The notes beneath the pieces are model-generated. The model searched no databases. It was not told the origin of the DNA and saw only the letters and a list, made by a program, of their open reading frames with translations. The position numbers and the translations under genes were made by a program. A DNA stretch of 64,000 bases from Tanytarsus gracilentus (lineage: Eukaryota > Arthropoda > Insecta > Diptera > Chironomidae). The DNA is taken from the NCBI GenBank assembly GCA_038502055.1, contig JAXRKN010000039.1, positions 248,001 through 312,000 of the forward strand. The letters are read 5' to 3'. Shown here in pieces: positions 27,201 to 40,100 of this stretch. The first letter of the stretch is position 1. Each line of letters starts with the position of its first letter.

Positions 27201-30200
27201 ATGTCTTCCTGTGGAGCGTGTGCAGGTGAGAATAAAAGGAATTATTTAATTATCGAAAAAGTTCATCAGCTGCTGAAAAGAAAGATTTATTTTGAAGTTT
27301 TTAAATATATTTTTTTTGAAATGACACAAAATTAATTTTACGAATTTTTTAGATCTGAAAATTTAAAATTTTGCAGCCTTAAAAATTTAATAAAGTTATT
27401 TTGAGACAAATTGCTTGGATTTAAAAAAAGCTTGAATAGTCAAGTCATAAAAATTAATTCCTCCGCTAATTCTTGTTAAGTTTGGCGAATTCTTTTTAAG
27501 ACTGACGCCACTGACATAACTTCTCTAAAAAAATCTCAATTTTTATTGCCATCATGATCTTCTTCATCTTTAAGAAGCGGCCACTTAGCTTTCCATAGTC
27601 ACCCGTAGCCTGATGTCTCTTACACATCGCTTAAGAGTGTTAAATTATGATGACTTAAAATTATTCATAATTAGAAAAATTGATAAATTAACAGAATGTT
27701 GGCGCCTGAAAAAAAACTAAGCTTTGAGAAGAAAAAAAAAGTTATTTACTTTTTTTGTGAACGCTCTCTCGTCACCATCGATGTCTTTGAAGATTCTTGT
27801 TTTAACACTTGTTGAAATATTTTTTTCTTATTGCTTGACTTGCTTACATGTACATACATCCATGCATCAGACGACTTTCTGTTTAACTTCCTTTTCTTTA
27901 TAACATGAGAAAAAGGCGCAATGCGCTTATTCGTTTTCATAGCTCTCGACTTGATGTGTAATTTCTCAACATTATTTTGGGATTTTTCTTCATCTTCTTT
28001 TGTATTTTTTACACTCCAATATTTTCCTATTTACTCAAAGCAATGTGATCCAACTGTAATCGACCTTTTAAAAACTTAAGGGTGAAAATATTTTATAAAA
28101 TTCAAATGAATCTTTTCAATTAGACCCTCTTTTATTTTATGTCCCCTTTTATAAAAGTTAACTCACCGGCTTTTTCTAGGAATCATCATGTCCATACAGT
28201 TTGCGACAATGACGACACCTTTCGTTGATCCGGTAGCAAAATGATTGTGTTATTGTCTATTGTTGTGAATATGAGCAGCACCTTTTGCCTTGTATGGCAT
28301 TATCTCAAACAAGCCAACTGTCGTCATCAAGATGTGTTGTTTTTTGCCAAGTTAAAATGGTCAAATGCATTTTATTAATTTTATAAAATTGAATTCTTGA
28401 TCCACATTTCCTGGAACCTAAACAAACTGGAATGTCGAGAGAATTGTTATGGACATAAATTGAAGGATTTACTGACGCAAATTGAATTTCATTCCTCGTT
28501 TATAAAATGACAAATGAAAACTGTGAATGGTGTCGAAGTCCATTAATCAAATACACCCAAGATGCATTTCCAAGTTTTTCTTTCTTCTTCTTTATCTCTT
28601 TTTTTCACATCTTCAATTTCAACTTGTTGAAACAAGCACAAAAATCAAACAATCTATCACAATACATAAATGAATACACATATTGATATTGACATGTGAA
28701 GTAAGCATTCGATCTCCATTGTCATTGGATCATATTTTAAATTTAAAAGTCTCTCTCACTCAAGTGAGATCGGTGACTTTGGAGATTAATCGCAGATAGA
28801 TTACCAGTTTTTTGGGATTTGATATTTTTTTCATGTTCAAATAAATTTTCAATAAAGAGATTTTTTTACACGTGGAGGTTACAAAAGTGCAGCAGCACTC
28901 ACTTAATGCATTCAAATTGTCAGAACACACCTCTTAAGATAGCTTAGAACATGAATGGCAGAATAATGGACTTCAATGAAAATATCACTGTCTATAGTGC
29001 TTGTAATGCTGTTGCTGCTGTTTTGATTACATTTTTATTATTTTTTATCGCCCGTCAATTAACGTCGTGAACGATACGAGGGATGATCAATTTATTCAAA
29101 TTTCCGTTCCAAAATGTCCATTCCTTGAAGAGAGTCATGAGGAAAAATAAGTTATCGAGTGAGATGAGAGCTGTCATGTGATGACTTGCACGTTGTCGCT
29201 GTTATTCTTCCCTTCGCCGAACCATCAATGATCGTCAATGCCGTGTTTAGTGCTTGTAGTAGTGGAATAATAATTACCAATAACTCAAGTCCTCTCATGT
29301 CACTCGTCTGTTGGTGTTTTCTTTTCCTTCTCTCGCGCGCTCTCCGTAGTACGCGATGATCAGCATATTTTATCATACTTTAGATTCTTCGTGTGTTTTC
29401 ATGATCGCGTGCTTATATCTCGCGCTATAATTGAATTTGTTGATTCGACACTGTCAACACTAGTTTATTATTTTGCCTTTTTATTATTAATTGATTAATG
29501 ACATCACATCAGTGAGCAGCTCCTGGCAATAAGTGTCAATTGACGAGTGAGTTGATGAATTACTATGCAATTTTTTATTCTTCGAATCTTAAGTGGATTG
29601 ATGTAAGTTTGCAACATTTTCTCATTTAAAAAGGCCATGACAATGCATTGCAAAGGTACATCTGGTGGAATGTGTCACACACTTTCGATGATGCATCAAA
29701 AATCCTCTTAAATGATCCGACGATGATGATGCAACTCTTGAATAGTTTCCGGCATTTTCCCCTTCAATTACAAAATTTATTTCGTAATAATAAAAACCAC
29801 AAAAAAATCCTAATAACATCCTTTTGTGAGGTGTAACAAAAGACTCTAAATTTCTCGCCTCAATGGGGATTGAGCTGAATTGCGGCGTCGGCATGAAGAG
29901 AGAGCTGATATTCGACACCCCGACAGTAAAAATCTATTCACATTTACTCAACCCATAAAAGTAAAAAATCATCATTCTGTCAACAAGGATTTATGTCTAT
30001 TCGCTTCCTATTGTTTGTGTCTCTCTCCTATAACATTTTCATTATTATATTAGGAAGCGAGGAGAATTTGCTGTAATTTAGCGTCAATTATTTTTTTGCT
30101 GACATTTTTACAATTTAATCAGCGCTGACTTTTTCCATGTCTTACCACCAGAATTTAATTCAATAAAAATGGAAAGTTTTCTTTCTCGCTTCCAACATTT

Positions 30201-33200
30201 AATCTGATTTGATTGCGGGTGCAAAAAAATTTTAATTTATAACAAAATCTGTCAATTTCTTCTTAAATGCCACACCTCTATAATTTACCATCCACATCCC
30301 ATTACACAACCCCTTTGATTTATTTTGCTTGAAGAAAAAAAAACAGTTTGTTTTTTATTGTTCGATAATGACGATGATGAAGGCTTAAGGAGGAGGAGAA
30401 ATGTTAAGTACTTCTTGAACTCTCACGTTTCTGCTCTGATTGCTATCAAGTTCTTGTTTTTGTCGTCTTTGTGACAAATATGCATGCAAAGTTTCGCGAC
30501 ATTTTAAGAAAAAAATAAAAAGTGGGTGAAAAAATGAGTCTTAAAGAAATTTCACGTAAAAGTCAATTATGGTGCGGCAAATGAAAAAGGTTCGAAGGAA
30601 ATTTAATTTTCGCTGAGTGTGCAAGGGAGCGAAAAAATATTTCACAATGCATAAAACATTCAATGGAAACATAAGACAGGAAATTAAAAGTGAATTCCTG
30701 TTTTTCTCGACTGAATTGATAGAGGGTAAAATAGAGAAAACATGACTATCTATGTGGAAAAGTCTGGCATAACACAGCGAAATTTCTCACTTGATCAGGA
30801 AATTTAATTGAATTTTTCTCTTTATTTTGTTATTTATTCAGACAGAATCACTTTACTATAAAAGTTTGTGCTACCTTTAATGATTTTTTTCTCATCAGAA
30901 ATCAATGCAAAAGTCCTCAAATTTATTTGCATATATCGGCATTAAATTTAGATGATTTTATCACGCGAATAATCAAATAAAATTCTTCTCTTGTGAAGTG
31001 ATAAAATTTTATTTTGTGTGATATTCTCACACGTCCATATGAACGTGCACTCGGCTGATTTCACTAATCCACTTTTTATTTCATTTTTATAACTTTATTT
31101 TGATTCGCAAATCGCAACAGTGAAATTTTGCTCGATTATGATGTGGGATGACCATCATCAGAAATTTTATACTTTTTTTTCGATATCACGCTATAAATTT
31201 GTGTGTGGCATAGATGATGACATTGCCAGTGTATATCCAATTTCTGAAATGAAGTGCAAAGTTGAGACGAGAAAAAATTCCGTTTGCATTAACATTTTAT
31301 TGCTCATGGCTCTTCTTTATCGCATCACACCTACATTTGCTACTTACAAATTCACTCTTTGGCTGCTGCTGCTGTTGCACATTTACTTTGGCTCGACTGG
31401 CGCCTCTTTCATTTTCTTTGAATAAATTTTTATTTAAGTGCGAGAGAGGCTTACTCATATTGAAATATTGCTCACGATTGCGTGATATGTACTTCATTAA
31501 ATGTGCTGGAAAATCCTTGCCGGAAATTTGAAATTAATTTTTTTTTGCAAAAGTAATCAAATTTATTTTTTAACCTCATTTCAAATTCACCACAGACGAA
31601 ATTTAACTCCAGCTGAAGGTTTCATTTTTCTCCACAAGGGAAAGTAAATCTCACTTCTTCTTCTTTCTCTCTCTTCTTTTCGCACTCGAGGTGATATTGC
31701 GAAGTTCGTCATTTACATAAGCAGAAAACAAAAAATTATTAAAATTCTTTCGTTATATAACATCGCGCGCCAAAGTTCTTCTTCTTTCCTCTTCGCCAAT
31801 AATTTTCTAATCTGTGAGCTCGAGAATCAAAATGTTTTGTGAAATCTCCAACCGTGAAGTTTAATTTGCGAGGCGAGGAACAAAATGTGTCCAATAATGT
31901 TTAATAATTATGACATGGCGATATGAAGTGTCAGTTAAAATTGTCTCATTTTCTCAAAGAGAATATTGCGAAACCATCAAAAACGCTCCTCATCATCATT
32001 ATCAGTTGTTATTTCTTATTTTTCCTGTTGGGATGTCCAAAAATTTTGCATTGGTAATTTTTGTCTAAAAAAATGCCGACAACAAGCGGCAAAATTCGCT
32101 CATTTATGCATAATATCTTGACTTCTGCTGTTTTAGTAAATGGATCGACTCGATGTTTTTGATTGAAAACATTTAGCATTTATTTAAATCGACAAAGTGA
32201 AAAAATTCGCGGATTTTTTGCAAACTTAGAGAGATATTTTTGTTTTTTATAAAACACATGGTTAAAAATTAAAATTCTTTTAAAAAAACTCTCACAATGT
32301 TCATAATTCATGATTCCTCAACAGTATCCAATCATTTAATGTAAAGAACACCGCCAAGTAAAATGAAGTTTCTTCACTCTCCAATAAATTTCCTCTCTGT
32401 GTTGATGACTGCTTGTTTCATGCCTTCATGACGATCTTTCTCGATCTCTACACACTACCGCTGTCCAACACTCACCCAATCTGTTTCTTGTTGATATGGA
32501 AGGAATACGCGAGCGAGTAATGTGGCATAAAATAGCATTGAATCACATTATAATTTGCGTTTCCATCACAAATTAAATGCTCATGGTTAGAGCGCGGATG
32601 ATGATGATTCTCGATGGTAGCACACGATGGACGGGCAAAGTAATAGAGTGAAGAATGAAGCTATTTAGATATTAATTGGTGTGTTCACTTTTGATATGCG
32701 CTTTTTTATTATGATCGCTTTATGACGAGACTTTTTAGCATTCCTCTTTGGCTGCGCGTTTGCAATTCAGCAGCGTCTATGGAAATGATTAGATGATGAT
32801 GATGGACAGGGATTTTGGAATTTCCTCATCAATTTTTTTTATTCCTAAAGAATTAAAATTCAACCCTCGAATGTTCTCAACCCCTGATTTTATATCTCAC
32901 CGATCATTTTTGTTTAAAAGATTAAAAAATTTAATGCATTTCGGATGAGTTTGAGTTATAATAAAAATCATATGCCTTCTTTTTTTATGGCTAATCGATG
33001 GGCATTGCCGATGTCTATCTCTTTTTATATTACATCTGGTAGTCCCATATGCTCCCTAAAGTGATTCATTCTGATAAGAGAAAGTTACAAAATGCACTCG
33101 CTCGTATTATCTGAGTAAATTTGTTCTATAATGACGTGATAATTTGTGATCATCATCTAGTTGAGACTATCTTAGTGTGATTAATCTAGAGTCTAAAATC

Positions 33201-35179
33201 AGGTAAAACGTGTCACATTTTTTAAAAGAAATGACATACAAGAGCGAGTTTCTTAACATATATATATTTTTTTCAAAAGCATCTGTCTAGGGAGAAGCAT
33301 TAGCAATGCATAATACACACATGCCGTCCACGTACGGTTACATTACATTGTTAATGCGAGAATGAAAAACAATTGAAAGGTAGAATTGAGTTGAGCAAAT
33401 TGAGTCATTAGTCATGGGCGTTATAGAATTTCCATGTTTTATTCTTTTCCTGATCATATACACGATTTGTAAGTCAATGAGCTTTTCAATGTAAAAAAAA
33501 TATCTTTGAGAATTTTCAAAATAATTTTTAAGCAATTGCGATGTTGATTTTGAGATCTTTCTGTATGTCATAGCACCTCAATAACATTTTTGAGATGTGC
33601 GAAATATCGCCTGCATGAGTGACTGTTAACAAATCATGTCTACATTAACCCCGGCTGCGTTTCAATTGTTCTTGACGAAAAAGAGAAAAATAATTTTACG
33701 AAAGCGCTAAAAAGCATGAAATTTTCTCTTGACTTTTTAAATATCGCATGTGATGATCGTGGTATAATAATATGCATATTATCCGAGTCGATTGACTGGA
33801 TGTGCAGTGTGAGAAAAGTGAGAGAGAGATAAAAATGCAAGAACTGAAAAAATCGTGAATTAAATGAATTTTTTGTAAGAATTTTAAAAAATTCTGCAAC
33901 TTTCCACTCCCTGCCAAAAATATGTTAATAAATTCTCAATTTGTTTCGACTTTTGTGTTATTTTTCTCTTCTTCTCAGTCATTCTTTTGCAATTGTTGCA
34001 TTGATGATAATATGCCGCATAAACGCACCACCATTAATTTGTTAATGTGACTCTTCTTTGTAAAAGACTCATTCGAAATCGAATAAGCATCGTTACGGCA
34101 ATAAAAAATGATCTTTTTCGCGCGCAAAGGAATTGAAGATCGTGAACATACATGTTATGTGCGAATATTGAATATCTTTCTCGGCTGGCTCGTGTGAGCG
34201 AGACTGAGAAGATATAGCAGAAAAAATGTGCCATAATTCACGAAAAACGGAAGAGTGAGAGGGAAAAATAAATGATTCATTGAAAAATTTATGAGCCCCA
34301 GTGTGAAAATTTATTAAAGTTACAATTATACTCATTTTTACAATAGAGCAAAAATTAACCTCAATGAAACTTTCTAGAATTTATTAAAGTCAAAAGCTCT
34401 CGATTTAGGAACTGGGTACTAGATCCATTCTCATAAAAGTCATCTCTCACTCTCTTCTTGCAAATGGAAATGAAAATGCTCATATATACAAAATTCAGCA
34501 TTAATAAAAACGCAATAACAATAATTTTCAACAAAATATTGCGAGGAGATGTTCACTTAATGCACCATATTTTAAATCGCATACATCATTATTATAAACT
34601 ACTCGCAGGGCTGTTGGAACTACCGCACATTGCTCCACTAATTATTGGTGCTCTTATTGTTTTTCGTGTGCACACAAAGGGGGGAAAAGATTAAATTCAA
34701 TTGCTCAAGAGTTGAGATGTGATGAAAGGCAAAGGAGGAAAAAAATGATTGATAAATTTTTTTCTGCTGCTCTTCCTTTTCAGTAAACAAATCATCATTC
34801 ATCATCATATATAATTTGCAGGCTGCTCTCTCGGCAATATCGACTGAAAGCGATCTTAATGGAATCGCTTTTTTCGCTCTGCCTCTCAAGTCCATTTATG
34901 ACATAAATATTTAATTACTTGTTTATTTATTGTTTCGTTACCCCTTTATGTCCATTATAATGTAAGATATACAGTTGGTTCTAAGTAAAAAGGGTAGATA
35001 AAGAAAGTTTGGATCCTTAAAAATTTATTTAATTCAAAAACTTATATTTCTCGAACTCACACCACAATTTCATATCTGCTTAATATTTTGTTGCTCATAA
35101 TTTTATTTTTTCAGGACGACTGTCGGACGTCTCGAGAGAGAGCACCAAATATAACAAAAAGGCGATGAAGTGGATTTAA
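27201..35179 (+). other. Tentative two-exon 29-codon small ORF
   Basis: An ATG at 27201 opens MSSCGACA and ends one base into a codon at tgcag|gtgagaataa (exon end 27225). A strong acceptor, a T-rich run ending ttttttcag, lies at 35114. The exon after it continues in the matching phase as GRLSDVSRESTKYNKK and five more codons to TAA at 35177-35179. Upstream of 27201 is a less AT-rich block of about 300 bp that could be a promoter and 5' UTR. The joined product would be only 29 residues and is not recognised. The pairing of the two exons across 7.9 kb is my inference. Either exon could belong to another transcript or be chance. Confidence 0.15.
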
Positions 35180-37010
35180 TGGAGCGACTGCAATCGACAG
35201 ATTTCTCATCGTTCCCTGTTGTTGCATTTCTGGCATTTATGATTCCAAAAAAGAGATTTTAATTATCTTCGAGTCGATATTAAATTTTTCTCATCTTCAT
35301 CTTTTGTGGTCTGGCTGTTAAGAAAGTTGTCAATATTCACTGACATTTATGAGCCGTTTGGATCGTTCGGGAATAGTTTATTACTGGCCATATCTCTCTC
35401 TCACTGTCCAGCTCTAACAAATAAATATAAAATTTTCAGAATGAAGACACATAAAATATTTTTCGACTCAGCGAGCAAGTCAGGCCAAGACGATTTTCTC
35501 TCTTGTTCTTTATCTCATCAATAGAATAATTTTAACGTTTTATCGTAAAATTTTAATACACGATTTTATTAAGAGATTTTTTTGATAATTTTTAAAGTGA
35601 CTTTTTTATGTCAAAATTAAAATAATCTTGACACAACTTCCAGAGCCGTACAAGGATGAAATTTAATTAAACGAAAAAAATTGAAAATCTTAATAACAGC
35701 TGATAATAAAATAATTGACTCCAGACCATCGACAAACACACCATCACGTTTTCTTATTAACAAATTCATTTATCACAATATCATTAGATGAATTATGTAC
35801 AGTCGTTGGAATTTATTTATTGCCGATATGAGGCTGCTTTTAAATTGCGCGAGCCGCACTGTGGAAAATTACACAGCTCGAATAGTCTCATATAAAATCA
35901 AAAAGTTAAAAAGTATAAAATATTTAAGAAGGAGATAAAAGGGCATGGAGTTCGTGATTTTTCATTTACCTCTCTCTCATGCGCCGCAAACCACCCAGCT
36001 GGAAATTTAAAAATATTTTAATATAATTTTCTTGAATTTCATATATTCTCATTTTTATCCAACTGGGTGATATTCTTGGTTGAAATTGAATGAGGTCACT
36101 ATTAAAGTTTCGTCATCTTAGACTTACACCACTAAATTTGTGGAATGCATATAAAACCACGAACATTATGAATTGTTCCCTATCATTTTTAAGAAGAGCT
36201 CGGGTTAAAAATGAAATGGATATTTAATTATGAGAAGTGAGCTGCACACCAACAATATGAAAGATTGGTCGGACGTGTTCAATTTGATTTCACAACAACT
36301 GGATGCCTTTTAAAGAGATCTTCTTTTAACCCCTTTTAACACAATTCCTCTGAAATATTAAAATGCGCGAATAAATTTATATATTTTTGCACAGCCCTTA
36401 AAATAACAAATTGCGCTCTGAAACATTCGGCTGAAATAATAAATTTTTATAAGATAACGAGTCAGAGAAGTGGGGATGATGCTGCTGCACAGAAAATATT
36501 TTTTCAAAAAATTGCTATGAAAAGAAATTGAGCTCGCGCGCTTCGCTTTGAAGTGCTCCGTTGGGAACAATTTAAAGTATTATGAATATATCGCGCCGTA
36601 TATATCACGAAGAGTGAAAAGGAAATCTTGTTAAATTTTCATGCAGCAGTAAGCAGGTTAAAGACGATATGCAGATAGGGAAGAGGCTATTAGAGCATAC
36701 AAGAATTTTTAATGATGAACTTCGTCTCTAAGGAAACTCTTCCTTATTTCTCTCAAAATAATTTAAATTTTAGGTTAATGTTGTCCATCTTTTTAAATGT
36801 TTTTAATGAAGATTTTCCTTTTATCTCGTTTTCAAAGACAAAACATCAAAGCGAGATATTTTTAAATTTAGAATTCGTCCACACACAAATGAAAATTCCT
36901 AAACGTATCTTTTAAAATTTGATGATTTGCGAACATGTATTAAAGCGACACATGAAAAGAATAACAAAAGAAATTCAATAAAACTTAAATTTCAAGACGT
37001 GTGAAAAAGT

Positions 37011-37016
37011 TTTATT
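37011..37016 (-). promoter_or_regulatory. Poly(A) signal of the DUSP11-like gene
   Basis: TTTATT on the plus strand gives AATAAA on the minus strand, 107 bases beyond the stop codon. Confidence 0.55.
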
Positions 37017-37122
37017 ATCCACCCAGAGAGTGAAATATAAAAAAAGATTAGCGATAAAACTTTATGAGTGTCCCGAAGAGACTCTTTGAAGCAGCCATAG
37101 ACTTTAAAGGTGATCAGTTATT

Positions 37123-40100
37123 CTAATTTTGATTGTCACGTCTCCGCCGGGAGAATCTATTTAAACTTTTATCGTGCTGATAATTACCACAATCACTTTG
37201 TCTAGCGCCACTTTGATGATGAGAAGGCGGTGGTAAATATGGATCAAATCGATGTTGTCTTCTATTTAAATTCTCAGGATGATGATCTCTAGATCTGCTC
37301 CGGTCTCGATTGTAATTTCTATCCCTAGATCTACTCCAATCTTGGCGATAATTTGGCTGTCGATGTCTGCTTCGCTCTGCACGATTAATATAATCTCGAG
37401 ATCTCCTGTGAGCCATTGTAATTGGATATGAATTGCTTTCAACAATCATTTTTTGAAGATTAGAATTCTCTTCATGCGATATGATACAGTTAATGTAGTT
37501 TTGTCTCTCAATATCGTACCCGCGAGCCTTTGCAAAGTTTTGCATAGCAACATTTGGTGGAATGCGCAAAACGAGCACCATAAAAGAGCAAACAAAATAC
37601 CCTATGAACAAAAGAGAAAAAAATAGTTTATAATTAATTTTTTGCCATTTTTATAGCTCAAAAGACCTACCCGTACGATTCAGGCCATGAGTGCAGTGAA
37701 TTCCAATAAGTTTTGCTGTGAGTAAACAAAGGAGAACATAAAAATAAGCATGTTACTGCGGCATCATCGCCGATGTCAATATGTACTTACTCGGATTCTT
37801 ATTTATAAATTTTTTCACTGTATGACAGAAATGCACTAAAAGCTCTTGCGAAGGAGTGACATGACCTGGCGGGGAGGAAGAGAAGAAAAGAGTTAGATGT
37901 GACTTAAATTTTATCGCTTTTAAAATATAAAATTTTATGATAAATCGAAAAGATTCTCAAATACCCTTTGCCGCTGCGATAGTGAATTTACTTACAACGA
38001 AAGAGAGTCAACATACGTGTAATGTGTACATAAAAGATAATGTTATGTAAGATGAAATATATTACATCGATCAGAAGATTAACATGCCTCCGAGTGGTGG
38101 CAGAATGCAATGCAAAAATCCGATCATTGCAATTTGTCTGGCTCTCCGGTCGTACATTCAAACATGGTCTGCATTATATTCCTTATATATAAGAATAACA
38201 AATTGAAATGTGTCTCACTCTTTATGAATTTTGAAAAATTACTTTAAAATTTGCTATAAACTTCTGTGTGTCGCATTGTGAAGGGAATTAAGTTTTTATC
38301 CACAACAATTTCATTATTGCACTTTTCTCATGTGTGACACATGAATGACACATTGAGATTGATGGATTTTGAATTCTGTGTGGCTCGAACTCAATTATTA
38401 CTTTTTTACGACTTCCCCGAGTCGTTCCTCAAAAGAGTCAGAAATGCATTCAACAAAAGGATGTGATGAAGGCTCTATTAGATACCTCGTCACACTAATT
38501 CAAAAAAAGTATATCTCTGTCGGCATCACTTCTATCATCACATCACCCGTGAAGTGTTACGGAATATTAAAATAATATAGTTTATGACTATTTTCGCAGA
38601 ATATCATTGACAGCTTTGGAGTAGGTTTTACGAGCATTTAAAGCAATAAAAAAGTGTATATTGAGAAGAAGAAAAAGGTAAAACGAAACTATTTTTGGTC
38701 ATCTAATAAATTAAGAGGATGAGAAAACATTAAATTGCCACGATAACAGATGCTATTTGGAAATATCTAATGAAGCGCCAACAATGGAGTGATGGGAATT
38801 AATTAAAATTATTAAAATGTCCAACCCTTTTTTAATTCTTAATAAAAATTAATTTTACCTTCACATTTAATCCACTTATACTCAATTCCATTTGAGTCCC
38901 AATCATACGGCTGGTAGTATTTTGTACGATTTGGAGTGTTTGTGAGGTCTATCACCATCCCGAGTTCTGGCAGGGCTTCAATAATTTCACGTGTTGTGTG
39001 CCTGTTGTAAAATTTTATGAATAGAATTTTTTTTCTTCTCTTAAAACATTCCGAGGAGAAAGGAGAGAGTTCTCGCATTCTTATTGAAATGTTATTTTTA
39101 TGTTGAAATTTCGTACCTTTCATATTCGGGGAGATTTTCACAAATCGTCTGTAAATAAAATGAGAGAAAAAAGGTGAATATATTAAGTCATTATGGTAAG
39201 TCTTTGTTGTTGACTGGAATGTGCAGCTTAGAACACTTCCGCTTGTTATTCAAATGATCTTTTTTTCTTCTTTTTCTTGCTCATAACAAACGGAGAAAAA
39301 TAAATTTCTCCTTTTTGCATCTGAATGAATTGTATGATGCTGAGATATTGGCATGGGTGAGCTTGCTCGATACTTAAGGGTGTAGAAACTATAAACTTTT
39401 TTACCTATACTCAAATAAAATTAATTGCGTTTACTCCTCGACATACCTAGCATTCTTTGCCATTTTTATTCTAAAATATTTATTTTTTTACAATCTCATT
39501 CAGTGACAAACACAAAAATCGGCGTAAAATTTATGAACACTATAGGTGAATGCTTCATGGAATTTCACAGTAAATTTAACCTATTCATTTCGGAAATAAT
39601 AATTTATAGACCATACAACTATTCTCTCTCTCTTCTTCTGTTTCATATCCTCAAGAATAGATATGAAAGCATTGCAACAAGCCCACTTTTGCTCATTTGT
39701 TCGGTCTCTCCTTTAATGGTTGTATCTTCGTGTGTTTAAAAAAGAACATAAAAATCATAAAGGCACATTTTTGTATCATTTTTTGTGCGACAGCAACACA
39801 ACTTCAAATCGCTTGGAGAAATTTCTTCAAAAAAGCCAATATAGTTTCTATGCTTAAAAGATGAAACCACATAATACCAGCGTCGATGCAAGTAAAACCC
39901 AACATTCCTCCTCCAATATGAGCATCACTGATGTTCAAGAATGAGCAAAAGGAGAGAGAAGAAATTTATTGTCATCTTTCTTCACTTATTTGTACCACCA
40001 GGAAATAAATCATCAAACATGTATACCCAAAAGAGAGAGAGAGAGAGTCTCAATAGCGTCAAGCACAAAAAATTTAAAAGTAAATAGAGTTGAGGAGAAT

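Larger units (their letters stand above)
16889..37000. other. Gene-poor AT-rich DNA, ~20 kb
   Basis: No conserved protein family was recognised on either strand. It holds scattered less AT-rich blocks (about 19860-20060, 26850-27230 and 29150-29380) that could be promoters or enhancers. It also holds candidate exons with good splice signals at 20338-20408 (minus), 27201-27225 (plus) and 35115-35179 (plus), described separately. The stretch may be a long intron or intergenic regulatory DNA of genes outside the window. Confidence 0.5.

Noticed and set aside
28164..28260. Possible minus-strand exon ending at a gtgagt donor
   Set aside because: The longest open frame stops before the donor and the acceptor is weak.
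35969..35997. 29 nt minus-strand segment between an acceptor-like ttccag and gtaaat
   Set aside because: Too short to judge, weak pyrimidine tract, and it cannot be linked in phase to another exon with confidence.
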